DNA of 64,000 nucleotides. Source: Kaistella yonginensis. Lineage in GTDB: Bacteria; Bacteroidota; Bacteroidia; Flavobacteriales; Weeksellaceae. A model generated the notes under the pieces. It did not search any database and was not told the origin of the DNA. It saw only the letters and a program-made list of their open reading frames with translations. The stretch is taken from contig NZ_JAUFQB010000011.1 of assembly GCF_030409525.1 (NCBI RefSeq), positions 62,001-126,000 on the forward strand, given 5' to 3'. The position numbers were made by a program, and so were the translations under genes. Shown one piece after another: positions 36,924-44,843 of the stretch (positions are counted from its first letter, which is position 1; each line of letters starts with the position of its first letter).

Positions 36924-38531
36924 CTATTCCTTAATCAATTTTTCAATGTATTGATTTTTATCAGTCTGTACTTTTACAAAATATACGCCGCTGGATAAGC
37001 GCTCAATATTATGCGTCGGTTCATTTTTCAAATACTGCATTTTTCTGCCTAAAGTATCATACAACTCCACTGAAATTATTTTTTCATCCGTCTTAATGGT
37101 AAATGTTTTGACCACAGGATTTGGATAAATTTGCAAGACTGATTTTTTTCCACTGCTTGCAGTTGCCAAGGTTGCGCTATTCCATGATTTTCCAAAATTT
37201 AAGATTCCGTATCCTTTTTGAGCATCGCTGCTCGGATATAGGGAAGCGTTTTCTCGCAGAAGATTGCTAATTTCATCCACCGTTTTTGTGGGCAAAGCTT
37301 CGATCAGGCAAGCTACACCACCGGCTGCTAGCGGCGTGGCAAAAGAGGTTCCGTTGCTGGTTGTTACGGAATTGTTGTAACCCATATAAGTTGAAGATCC
37401 TCTAGCGACTCCATCAGGTTTGATCTGTCCGACCGCATTTGGACCAAACGATGAAAATGAAGAACTGCTTCCCGTGGAAGTAACCCCACCTATGGTAAAA
37501 ACTTTTTCGTTGTCGGCAGGAGTAATGATGTAATGCCAAGGTTTTTGCGCCTCATTTCCAGCGGCTGCCAAAACGAATATTCCTTTTTCGGTAGCGATTT
37601 GGGCGGTTCTTGCGATGAAAGAAGAAGTTCCCGTCATATCGCCATACACCATATTATAGCGCGGATCATCATAATCATAATAACCCAAGGAAGTTGTAAT
37701 TAAATCAACTCCTTTTCGGTCGGCTTCTTCCGCAGCTTCTGTCCAGTAAAGTTGTTCTTCCGGGATTTCATTCACTGCATCTTCGGTCGCATATAAATAA
37801 AAATCTGCATCGGGTGCGGTACCTACAAAACTATTTTCTACATACGCGGCAATTGTGCCTAAACAATACGAACCATGGTTGTTTAAGGAGGTGTTATAAA
37901 TGTCGGTACTTTTATTGATAAAGTTATAGCCGCCTTTTATTTGTCCGTTATCTCTGATTCTTGCGTACACAGAGCCCGTATTTACTCTCGGAAATCCCGT
38001 GTCGATCACTGCGATGGTAACCCCGGTTCCGGTAAATCCAGCGATGTGTAACGGACGTAGATTTACCTGATTGACTTGTGCCAGTCCTGAGCCATAATTA
38101 AAGGTTGTTTTGCCTAATGTATTATTAAATTCCTCGAATTTATTTACTTTTTTTATAGGTATTTTCCCACCGTCAGGGTGTTTTATAAACCGTTCTACCG
38201 CCTGAACGTATTGTTGCGATTCAAGAGTTGTGATTTGTGCTGGTGTTGCATTCACCGCGACGCCATTCATCCATTTAGAATAATCGTTAACAGTGAAACC
38301 TAGGTTGGTAATATTTTGAATATAAGTGGGTTCAATCGGAGCATCTTGATCATTCAAAGCGATGCCAAATTTTGTTCTTCGATCCAGTGATTTCTGAGTT
38401 AGTTCCGAAAGTGGATTCGCATAAAAAACGGCTTTATTCGGCTTGTCTTTAAAGAAAACAAAGACGAGCTCAGTCTGTGCATTTGTAAAAGCAAAGACCA
38501 TCAGTATAAAAATGGAGAGGTGTTTTTTCAT
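36924..38531 (-). CDS. S8 subtilisin-like protease with T9SS type A sorting tail
   Basis: This 535-residue protease has a signal peptide (1-19 from the ATG at 38531, MKKHLSIFILM). The N-terminal region contains an inhibitor-like part. The catalytic triad is in AVIDTGF (Asp), NNHGSYCLGTIAA (His) and SNGTSFATPLAAG (Ser). The last 75 residues (YPNPVVKTFTI to the C-terminal KLIKE) form a type A sorting domain, so the enzyme leaves the cell by the type IX secretion system. Confidence 0.93.
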   Translation of the reverse strand: MKKHLSIFILMVFAFTNAQTELVFVFFKDKPNKAVFYANPLSELTQKSLDRRTKFGIALNDQDAPIEPTYIQNITNLGFTVNDYSKWMNGVAVNATPAQITTLESQQYVQAVERFIKHPDGGKIPIKKVNKFEEFNNTLGKTTFNYGSGLAQVNQVNLRPLHIAGFTGTGVTIAVIDTGFPRVNTGSVYARIRDNGQIKGGYNFINKSTDIYNTSLNNHGSYCLGTIAAYVENSFVGTAPDADFYLYATEDAVNEIPEEQLYWTEAAEEADRKGVDLITTSLGYYDYDDPRYNMVYGDMTGTSSFIARTAQIATEKGIFVLAAAGNEAQKPWHYIITPADNEKVFTIGGVTSTGSSSSFSSFGPNAVGQIKPDGVARGSSTYMGYNNSVTTSNGTSFATPLAAGGVACLIEALPTKTVDEISNLLRENASLYPSSDAQKGYGILNFGKSWNSATLATASSGKKSVLQIYPNPVVKTFTIKTDEKIISVELYDTLGRKMQYLKNEPTHNIERLSSGVYFVKVQTDKNQYIEKLIKE

Positions 38532-38716
38532 ATTAATTAAATTTATGTTAGTAAATATAATGAAATGCAAAAAAATAGATTGAGTTTTTTTAGTTTTATT
38601 TTGTTTTTCTTATGAAATCGCTTCTTCTTTTGTCAGTTTGATGGATTTCTACACGATAGTACAGATTTATTTTTTAAAAAATCTCTTTTTCCTTATTTTT
38701 AAAATAAAGGTTTTCG

Positions 38717-38724
38717 TAGTTTTG
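38717..38724 (+). promoter_or_regulatory. -7 box of the LuxR-type gene
   Basis: TAGTTTTG matches TAnnTTTG and lies 22 bases before the ATG at 38747. No -33 TTG is evident. Confidence 0.45.
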
Positions 38725-38746
38725 ATTATTAAATTAAAAAGCATCA

Positions 38747-39544
38747 ATGAAAAATCCAGATTTAAATATCCAAATGATTGATTTTGATGAGTTTGCAAAA
38801 AAATTACAAACCAAAGGTGAAAGCAAAGAAACCTACCTGAAATTGCTCCAAACTTCAATTGATGAATTGCCCAACTTTGCGATTGGTCCCTATTTTTGGT
38901 TCATTCCAGACAATACCGATATATCTATTATTGATAGCAGCGACAATATCCATGAAATCACTTCCTACAAAAAAGACGAATGGAAAAAACATTATCCCAA
39001 TTTTTTTGCAAAGATAATGCCTGCGGAAGATCATAATTATTTTATGGGTTGCACTACAATGATGCTCGATTTTTTGGAAAAAACGCCCATTAAAGAAAGA
39101 AAAAATTACAAATTCAGTATTTATTGTAGAATGGAAGATAAAAATAGAAAATTGAGATGGACCTTAATCCAATTTCCAAAAATCATTTTTAATGAAGAAG
39201 GACGCGGCGTTTCTGCAATTGTGATGGTCACAGATTTGGGAATTTTTGAAGTCATCAACAAACCAAGAATGACGATAATGAATATTTCTAATGTAAAACA
39301 CCCTTATTTTTTGGCGATTTTGCATCAGAATAAAATTGAAAATTTAACGATTCCAAATATTACGAGAAGAGAAAGAGAAATTTTAACCTGCATTATTAAC
39401 GGATTGAAAACACCTGAAATTGCAGAAAAATTATTTATTTCTTATCACACTGTAGAAAATCACAAGAGAAATCTTCGGGTAAAAACGGGGACTAAAACCG
39501 CCGCTGAATTGGTGAATTTTGTGTTGCAGAATCAGTTGATGTGA
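38747..39544 (+). CDS. LuxR-type helix-turn-helix regulator with N-terminal sensor region
   Basis: This 265-residue protein ends in a clear LuxR/GerE DNA-binding domain (TRREREILTCIINGLKTPEI to AAELVNFVL, about 202-262). The first 190 residues are probably a PAS-like sensor domain: they contain alternating strands and the segment FSIYCRMEDKNRKLRW, similar to PAS core strands. No phospho-acceptor domain is present, so a ligand may be sensed directly. It converges on the exported seven-gene operon with only seven bases between stops, and could control it. Confidence 0.82.
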   Translation: MKNPDLNIQMIDFDEFAKKLQTKGESKETYLKLLQTSIDELPNFAIGPYFWFIPDNTDISIIDSSDNIHEITSYKKDEWKKHYPNFFAKIMPAEDHNYFMGCTTMMLDFLEKTPIKERKNYKFSIYCRMEDKNRKLRWTLIQFPKIIFNEEGRGVSAIVMVTDLGIFEVINKPRMTIMNISNVKHPYFLAILHQNKIENLTIPNITRREREILTCIINGLKTPEIAEKLFISYHTVENHKRNLRVKTGTKTAAELVNFVLQNQLM

Positions 39545-39551
39545 TTTTCAA

Positions 39552-40121
39552 TTAATAAATCTCCCATTCAAAATCAATATCAATTAAACCGTGGATAATG
39601 TTATCAATCTGTTTATCTGGGAATTGTTGCCAAGTTCCTGGTGTGAAATTGGTGGAAAGTAAGGTGAGATTATCATCACTCATCGGTAATTTTTTGAAAA
39701 AAAGTTCGTAATAATAGTAATTGGTCGCATTGAAAGAAATGGTGTACGTTCTTCCTTTTTCGACTTTAAAATTGAGGAGGTTTTTTTGGTAAAATTTATC
39801 GGAATCGGTTCGGTATTCAAAACTTGTGATTAACATTCTGTTGTTGGTGTCCCAAATAGAAACTCGTTTGTTGCCCAATTCTGGGTTTTTGATGTTGATT
39901 GATTTTATCACGCCATTTTTGTGCGCCACAAAAGTTAGCCCCAATTCCCAAGGTCCGGTTGTGGAATATTTCAATGGCAATCCTGTTCCATCAAGCGCAT
40001 TTTCAAAATAATTTTCCGTAGAACTGTAAGAAATTCCTGGTCCAATTGCAGTGCATTGCACCAAAAGCAGCAAGGTGAGAATGAACCCTGCAATTTTCAG
40101 AAGTTTAAATTTAGTTTTCAC
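39552..40121 (-). CDS. DUF4082-like lipoprotein, last gene of the exported operon
   Basis: This 189-residue protein has a lipoprotein signal ending LLVQC near residue 23 and a beta-sandwich body. The body includes LGLTFVAHKNGVIKSINIK..LGNKRVSIWD, as in DUF4082-type carbohydrate or adhesion modules. It starts eight bases after the stop of the upstream gene. Function is unknown; a surface role is inferred from the signal and the neighbours. Confidence 0.75.
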   Translation of the reverse strand: MKTKFKLLKIAGFILTLLLLVQCTAIGPGISYSSTENYFENALDGTGLPLKYSTTGPWELGLTFVAHKNGVIKSINIKNPELGNKRVSIWDTNNRMLITSFEYRTDSDKFYQKNLLNFKVEKGRTYTISFNATNYYYYELFFKKLPMSDDNLTLLSTNFTPGTWQQFPDKQIDNIIHGLIDIDFEWEIY

Positions 40122-40129
40122 TGCGTTTC

Positions 40130-40843
40130 TTATTTTTTCTTAATGGTGAAGCCCAACCAAATCCTGTGGGTATCATCAGAATTACCACCATTGATCCCTT
40201 CTGCTTCACCCTCTGTTGTTTTAACTATATTCGAATGACCATTGGTAATTACCGACACAGTCTCTTCTTTAGTAGGCAAATCTTCTAAGTAAAAAATGGT
40301 TGAAGTAGATGAACTCATTCTCAAAATATCATAGGAAGCAAAATCATTGTCTTTATGTGCAGTTTTAAGTTGAACTTCTACTCTTGCCACAATTCGCCTG
40401 TTTTTAACCATATTTTCCGAGACTCTGACTGATATCCGTTTGATATATTCATTATTGCTAATTCCAATTCTATCCTGGTAATAACTTTTAGACCTAAATG
40501 GCGCATTTCGTCCAATAACTTTTTCAAAAAAAGAATCTTGGTTAAGATCTGAAGGAATACTTTTACTCATATCTATCTGCCCATTTGCATCTAATTCATA
40601 GAATTTAATTCTGATACTTCCCCATGTACTTCTACAATCATTATTATCAATCGTATTTCTCCCGGCTTCTGCCACAGAAATTTGATCTAATGAAATTTCA
40701 TAGGAAACGATATTATCTTTTTGAATATCATCTTTAGAAGAAATTTTCTTTTTCTTTAAATCAATAACTTTAGTTGTTACAACTTGTGAATAGTAAATTG
40801 ATTGAGATAGCAAAAAGATAATTAATACAAGTAATTTTTTCAT
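40130..40843 (-). CDS. exported protein with NNDC/AHK domain, paralogue of the 43486 gene
   Basis: This 237-residue protein (signal peptide about 1-19) is not a family I know. It shares the order TIDNNDC....G.I..K..E, then RIVARVEVQLKTAHK.ND.AS, with the C-terminal domain of the protein at 43486-44475. That protein has TNIENNDC..FFGVIKVK and RIYVEFEIDLHSAHKSGDAAS in the same positions. Here the domain starts almost at the mature N-terminus. The two genes bracket five others in one operon, which suggests an ancient duplication. Confidence 0.7.
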   Translation of the reverse strand: MKKLLVLIIFLLSQSIYYSQVVTTKVIDLKKKKISSKDDIQKDNIVSYEISLDQISVAEAGRNTIDNNDCRSTWGSIRIKFYELDANGQIDMSKSIPSDLNQDSFFEKVIGRNAPFRSKSYYQDRIGISNNEYIKRISVRVSENMVKNRRIVARVEVQLKTAHKDNDFASYDILRMSSSTSTIFYLEDLPTKEETVSVITNGHSNIVKTTEGEAEGINGGNSDDTHRIWLGFTIKKK

Positions 40844-40884
40844 AGTTTAGATTTTAATATTTAAATTTTGCAATATTTATATTT

Positions 40885-41376
40885 TTAATCGGTCATTTCA
40901 TTGCTGCACTTTATACTTGTAATGTTTACTTTTTCAAAGCGAATATCCTTTAAAACAAATGCTTTTAGTACTTTTATTGGTTTAGAATTTGCCAAAGTTA
41001 CCGCCACAATTTCTTCGTTTGGATAAGGGTTTTTTCTTGTGCAACCTGAAATTCTAATATCTTGATTTTTCAAAATTTTCGATAGTTTCAAAACCTCGAT
41101 GATTGCTTTTTCATTTTTATCCCTATCGATATTTTTTTCTAATAGTACGACTGCGGTATTTCCTTTTTTAAAAACTTCCAAAGCCGAAAAATACGGTGCA
41201 TTTGTAAGAATTTCTCCCAAAACTTTTCCTTGTTGGTATTTGAAAGTTTTCAATTCTGGCAAATCTTTTTCAGTAATGAATTTTTCACCTATCAATGTAG
41301 AAAATTCTCCGGCAAATTTCCCTTGAGCAGAGAAAATTTGGTTAAAAAAAAGGAAAATGATAAAGATTGTTTTCAT
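40885..41376 (-). CDS. exported protein of unknown function
   Basis: This 163-residue protein has a signal peptide (about 1-19) and an alpha/beta body with two Cys (RISGCTRKNPYPNEEI and SIKCSNEMTD near the C-terminus) that could form a disulphide. I recognise no family. It lies in the middle of the operon, 41 bases before the next gene. Confidence 0.65.
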   Translation of the reverse strand: MKTIFIIFLFFNQIFSAQGKFAGEFSTLIGEKFITEKDLPELKTFKYQQGKVLGEILTNAPYFSALEVFKKGNTAVVLLEKNIDRDKNEKAIIEVLKLSKILKNQDIRISGCTRKNPYPNEEIVAVTLANSKPIKVLKAFVLKDIRFEKVNITSIKCSNEMTD

Positions 41377-41451
41377 TAGGAATTTTTTAATTTTAAAAAA
41401 ATAAGTTGCATTCTAAACTTCAATTTTAATAATTTCTTTATCGTCCATCTT

Positions 41452-41916
41452 TTAGGCGTTGTTCTTCTGCTTGCCTCTGATTTTTTCATCATCAATTCTT
41501 TTTTCGTCTTTCAAACGACGCTGTTCATCATCTGCTCTTTTTTTATCATCAATGCGCTTTTCTGCTTTTACTCTTTCCGCTTCTCGTCTTTCCTGTTGCA
41601 CTCTTTCGCGTTCTGCACGTTGTCTTTCCCTGTTTCTGGCTCTTTCTGCCTGCAACCTTTCTCTTTCCTCTCGCTGGATTCGTTCTCTATTCGCTTTTTC
41701 TTCCCTGTTTGCTCGTCCTTCTTCGGCTCGTCGCGCATTTTCTCTTTCCCTATATTGTTTCACGCAATCCACATATCTTCTGGTATCTGCATTCACTTGC
41801 GCAGAAGTTTGTCCTGCAGAATATTTTGGTGGCGGACAAGCAGATTCTTGCGTAGTTTGTGCAAAAGATATTTGACTTGCAAAAAATAAGGTCGAGATTA
41901 TTGTTAACTTTTTCAT
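41452..41916 (-). CDS. exported protein with long charged single alpha-helix
   Basis: This 154-residue protein has a signal peptide (1-19), a short region with two Cys (ESACPPPKYSAG and RRYVDCVKQYRERE), then about 90 residues made almost only of Arg, Glu, Lys, Gln, Asp and Ala. The regular ER/EK pattern indicates a single alpha-helix or ER/K rod rather than a leucine-zipper coiled coil. Such rods act as spacers. An antisense frame of similar length exists only because of this codon bias. Confidence 0.72.
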   Translation of the reverse strand: MKKLTIISTLFFASQISFAQTTQESACPPPKYSAGQTSAQVNADTRRYVDCVKQYRERENARRAEEGRANREEKANRERIQREERERLQAERARNRERQRAERERVQQERREAERVKAEKRIDDKKRADDEQRRLKDEKRIDDEKIRGKQKNNA

Positions 41917-41935
41917 TTTAAGGTTTTTATTAAAA

Positions 41936-42997
41936 TTATTCGCTTATCAAATGTCCATTGAGGTATAAATTGAACGTTTGACTTGTGGTATAATAGGCGG
42001 AATGTACCATTCTAAAAATCTTTGGAGCCACTATATAAAGATCAAATGAACCAGAACCTGATGCTTTCCAACTGGAATTGCTACTATTCATAGGTACAAA
42101 AGGCCCTGCACTTAATGATTCAGTGATACCCTCTCCAAAATAGACAACGTAATCCGGGTAATTGGCAGGATTTGTAGCAGTTGCTGCAGTAATATTCAGC
42201 GAATAATCAAAATGGTATAATCCTGTTTTATTAATGGTAAAAGTATTTACGCCCACAGATACGTTCGTCGTATTTAGATTATAGGGAATACTCAGAACAT
42301 CTAGAACTCCACTTGATCCAAATTCCCTAAATCGGATTTTAAATCTGGTATTGTTATTAAACGCTCCATTTTTCCAAGCCATGGTTCCATCGCCATTACT
42401 GGTAAGAGTTTGCCCAATTAAGCCGGCTGTTCCATTTGGTTTAATTTCTTTGTTCATAGAAATTCCAGTATTGGTAAGGCGCATATTTTCTACATTATTT
42501 CTTTTGAACACCAAATCTTCATCATTGGTTGTTCCCAGAAATTCTCCGCTTCCTGCAACGTTTCCGGCTTTATCCCAACCATTGGCACTTTTTTCGGCGT
42601 AGAAGGCATAAGGAACATAAAAAAATTGGGAAGTATTGGCGATGGAATAAGAAGTTCCACCAGTTGGATCGGTTTCGGTTTTTAGAAAATACGAATCTGA
42701 ACCCCAATCAATTGATAACAAATCGCCAGAAACCAAAGTTCCTTGTCCGATGACGAAAGTTGCCAAACCATTCGCATTCGTAGTTGGAGTATGCGTTTCC
42801 GAGAAAACAACGGGTCCAGTTGCAGAAGTTTTTAAAACACTTATTTTCACACCTATTGGTAAATTCGCGACCAAAGCATTGGTACTGTTTCGTACGACCG
42901 ATTGGTAAGTCATTCCTGCATTGGATTGTGCAAAAACATTCAATGTAAAAGAAATTAAGGCAAAAATAATTGCCGATTTTTTTATTAAAGTTATCAT
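41936..42997 (-). CDS. exported fibre-like protein with C1q/TNF-like C-terminal domain
   Basis: This 353-residue protein has a signal peptide (about 1-23) followed by a Bacteroidota fibre-type N-terminal module: MTYQSVVRN..NALVANLPIGVKISVL, TNANGLATFVIGQGT, FFYVPYAFYAEK. The C-terminal 140 residues form a beta-sandwich with GLYHFDYSLNITA and QTFNLYLNGHL, similar to C1q/TNF-like trimeric heads. Its mature form is probably a surface trimer. Similar architectures occur as adhesins or tail-fibre-like proteins. It is packed tightly between its neighbours. Confidence 0.75.
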   Translation of the reverse strand: MITLIKKSAIIFALISFTLNVFAQSNAGMTYQSVVRNSTNALVANLPIGVKISVLKTSATGPVVFSETHTPTTNANGLATFVIGQGTLVSGDLLSIDWGSDSYFLKTETDPTGGTSYSIANTSQFFYVPYAFYAEKSANGWDKAGNVAGSGEFLGTTNDEDLVFKRNNVENMRLTNTGISMNKEIKPNGTAGLIGQTLTSNGDGTMAWKNGAFNNNTRFKIRFREFGSSGVLDVLSIPYNLNTTNVSVGVNTFTINKTGLYHFDYSLNITAATATNPANYPDYVVYFGEGITESLSAGPFVPMNSSNSSWKASGSGSFDLYIVAPKIFRMVHSAYYTTSQTFNLYLNGHLISE

Positions 42998-43009
42998 GGT
43001 TATTAGTTT

Positions 43010-43480
43010 TTATTTTTTAATAATTTTAAATATTTTCGAAATTTTTCCATCATTGATGATTTGAAGCAAATAAGTAGAACTGGGGAAATCTTGAAGATTA
43101 ATTTTCGTTTCCGCAGTTTTGATACTTTCCGTTTTCACCAATTTTCCAGATAAATCGTACAACCTGAACTGCATATTTTTAAAGGAAATTTTCTCTATTT
43201 TCAAATTTAAAATATCCGAAACTGGATTTGGATAAACCTGCATTTCCAACTGGATTTCAGAATTCTCTACACCCAAAGTAGCGGTAATCTCAAACGGTTG
43301 CTGCATTCCTTGGATGATGGAGCCACCAGTTCCAATTGCTTGTTGATAGGCAATTTGCCCGATGCTGTAACTTACACTTCCACTTGCTGAAACGGCATTT
43401 CCGCCGGAAGAAACTGGTTGTTGCTGACTAAAAATTTTCAGTGCAGAAAAGAGGAATATTAACAGAATTAATTTTTTCAT
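43010..43480 (-). CDS. small secreted protein with T9SS type A sorting domain
   Basis: This 156-residue protein has a signal peptide (1-18). A short Gly/Ser-rich part (SSGGNAVSASGSVSYSIGQI) follows, and then an 80-residue type A sorting domain starting VYPNPVSDILNL. It has almost no other cargo, so it may be a subunit that is exported and attached by T9SS. Such mini-proteins usually sit beside fibre-like genes, as the C1q-like gene does here. Confidence 0.8.
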   Translation of the reverse strand: MKKLILLIFLFSALKIFSQQQPVSSGGNAVSASGSVSYSIGQIAYQQAIGTGGSIIQGMQQPFEITATLGVENSEIQLEMQVYPNPVSDILNLKIEKISFKNMQFRLYDLSGKLVKTESIKTAETKINLQDFPSSTYLLQIINDGKISKIFKIIKK

Positions 43481-43485
43481 CTCAA

Positions 43486-44475
43486 TTATGGATTAGGGTT
43501 TTGTTTGATGAAATGCACCCGAAAATCTTTGTAAATTCCACCAGAAGCCAAAACGGTATTGTCTGGACTTCCTTCTGCGCGAAAGGGTCCAATGTTGAAG
43601 AAAGTTCCCAATTCTGCATAAGGAAGTCTGATGTATTCTTTTTTATTCATTTTCACGTTGGAAGAGAAATCTGACGCAGCATCACCAGATTTGTGTGCAG
43701 AATGCAAATCAATTTCAAATTCTACATAAATTCTATTTTCAAGAACTGCATTATAATTCACCAAAAACAAATCGCCAATATTTGCAGTTGCAGAAAATCT
43801 CACAGGAGTTGTAATTTCCGGAACAGGATTATTGCTGAAAACATAGTTCTGCAAAGGATTTCGTGAACTTAAATTTGGAACATTAAAAATGGTTGCTTCT
43901 TTATTCAAGGGTTCTTCTGGATTTTGAATTCTTTTATTAGTGATTTTCACCGGGCAATAAATAAACTCATTATTTGCCAGTTTTTCTAGCACTTTCACTT
44001 TTATAACTCCGAAAAATCTTTTGCAATCGTTGTTTTCAATATTGGTAGAAATTCCGCCAAAACCTAAAACAACTTCTCCTGCAGGAACTACTTTTATAGA
44101 AATAATTTTCATGTTGCCCAATCTTTGATAAAAATTAGCATTATCTCCCCAAAAAATTACGGGACTTCCAAATTCATCATTAAATGTAATGTAGGCAATG
44201 TGACCCGGTGAAACTTTCATCGAAACATATTTCGGATCTGCAAAAGGCATCACAAAATTGGGAACATTTTGCGCATATCTTGCCTCTCTTCCAGAAAAAC
44301 CATTTTGCTCGTAAAATGCAATATAATCTTGGCGCGTAGTTGTGGGCAAATTCATTTTTATTAATGGGTCAATTTTGGGGTTCCTAATAATATTTGTAGT
44401 TGCTCCGGGTTTCAATTGTGCCATTGTAAATTGGGAGAATAAAAGTCCCAAAAACGCGAATAGTATTTTTTTCAT
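43486..44475 (-). CDS. exported protein: betagamma-crystallin-like domain plus NNDC/AHK domain
   Basis: This 329-residue protein has a signal peptide (1-19). At about residues 50-135 it has a betagamma-crystallin-like region. YEQNGFSG fits the Tyr-corner motif YxxxxFxG, and YVSMKV followed by KIISIKV fit the two strand motifs that end a Greek-key pair with Ca-binding loops. The rest (about 140-329) is the unnamed NNDC/AHK domain shared with the protein at 40130. It is the first gene of the seven-gene operon. Confidence 0.7.
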   Translation of the reverse strand: MKKILFAFLGLLFSQFTMAQLKPGATTNIIRNPKIDPLIKMNLPTTTRQDYIAFYEQNGFSGREARYAQNVPNFVMPFADPKYVSMKVSPGHIAYITFNDEFGSPVIFWGDNANFYQRLGNMKIISIKVVPAGEVVLGFGGISTNIENNDCKRFFGVIKVKVLEKLANNEFIYCPVKITNKRIQNPEEPLNKEATIFNVPNLSSRNPLQNYVFSNNPVPEITTPVRFSATANIGDLFLVNYNAVLENRIYVEFEIDLHSAHKSGDAASDFSSNVKMNKKEYIRLPYAELGTFFNIGPFRAEGSPDNTVLASGGIYKDFRVHFIKQNPNP

Positions 44476-44552
44476 CTTGTATAATTTTTGTGTTTAATTG
44501 AAATTTAAAATTACATTAGTTAATTATTTTTATTAAAGTTGTGAGAATTCAA

Positions 44553-44560
44553 CAAAAATA
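44553..44560 (-). promoter_or_regulatory. -7 box of the exported seven-gene operon
   Basis: On the minus strand it reads TATTTTTG, a match to TAnnTTTG, about 78 bases upstream of the first ATG. No -33 TTG is clear. Confidence 0.5.
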
Positions 44561-44599
44561 ATATCAGCACTTGTATTGTATTTTAAGTAATAGTAAAAT

Positions 44600-44608
44600 C
44601 CCCCCCCC
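44600..44608. repeat. C9 homopolymer (G9 on the operon's strand)
   Basis: Nine consecutive C lie 40 bases upstream of the operon's -7 box, in a spacer that is otherwise very AT-rich. Confidence 0.85.
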
Positions 44609-44720
44609 TAATAAATGGCAAAAAAAATAGTAGATATCTGTCATTTTTTATCATTTAAGAAAATTGAACTTAAAAAAATGAAAATATTTTCCGTAATTTA
44701 TAAATCTCGAAAAACTTTGA

Positions 44721-44843
44721 AGTCTTTTAATTTTCTTAAATTTGAACAAATATTATTATGAAATCGCGGGTAAAAAATTCCATCCAACAGATAACGAAGT
44801 TGGCGATTACATAAGACCAAAAAAAATAAATAACGACTTATGA
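44721..44843 (+). pseudogene. possible 3' remnant of a gene, overlapping the next start
   Basis: A plus-strand frame opens after a stop at 44718-44720 and runs to TGA at 44841-44843, overlapping the next gene's ATG (ATGA). Its last part reads protein-like (YEIAGKKFHPTDNEVGDYIR, then PKKINNDL). It has no ATG before this part, so it looks like the tail of a lost gene that was once translationally coupled to the aminotransferase. It could be chance. Confidence 0.3.

Larger units (their letters stand above)
44476..44839. other. spacer with promoter, poly-C tract and a gene remnant
   Basis: The 364-base spacer separates the exported operon (minus) from the aminotransferase gene (plus). It holds the operon's -7 box (44553-44560), a C9 tract (44600-44608) and a short plus-strand frame (44721-44843) described separately. 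No complete gene is seen. Confidence 0.7.

Noticed and set aside
41459-41875. 138-codon plus-strand frame, antisense to the ER/K protein
   Set aside because: It is a shadow created by the Arg/Glu codon bias of the minus-strand gene. Its Ser/Phe/Leu/Cys composition is typical of such shadows.
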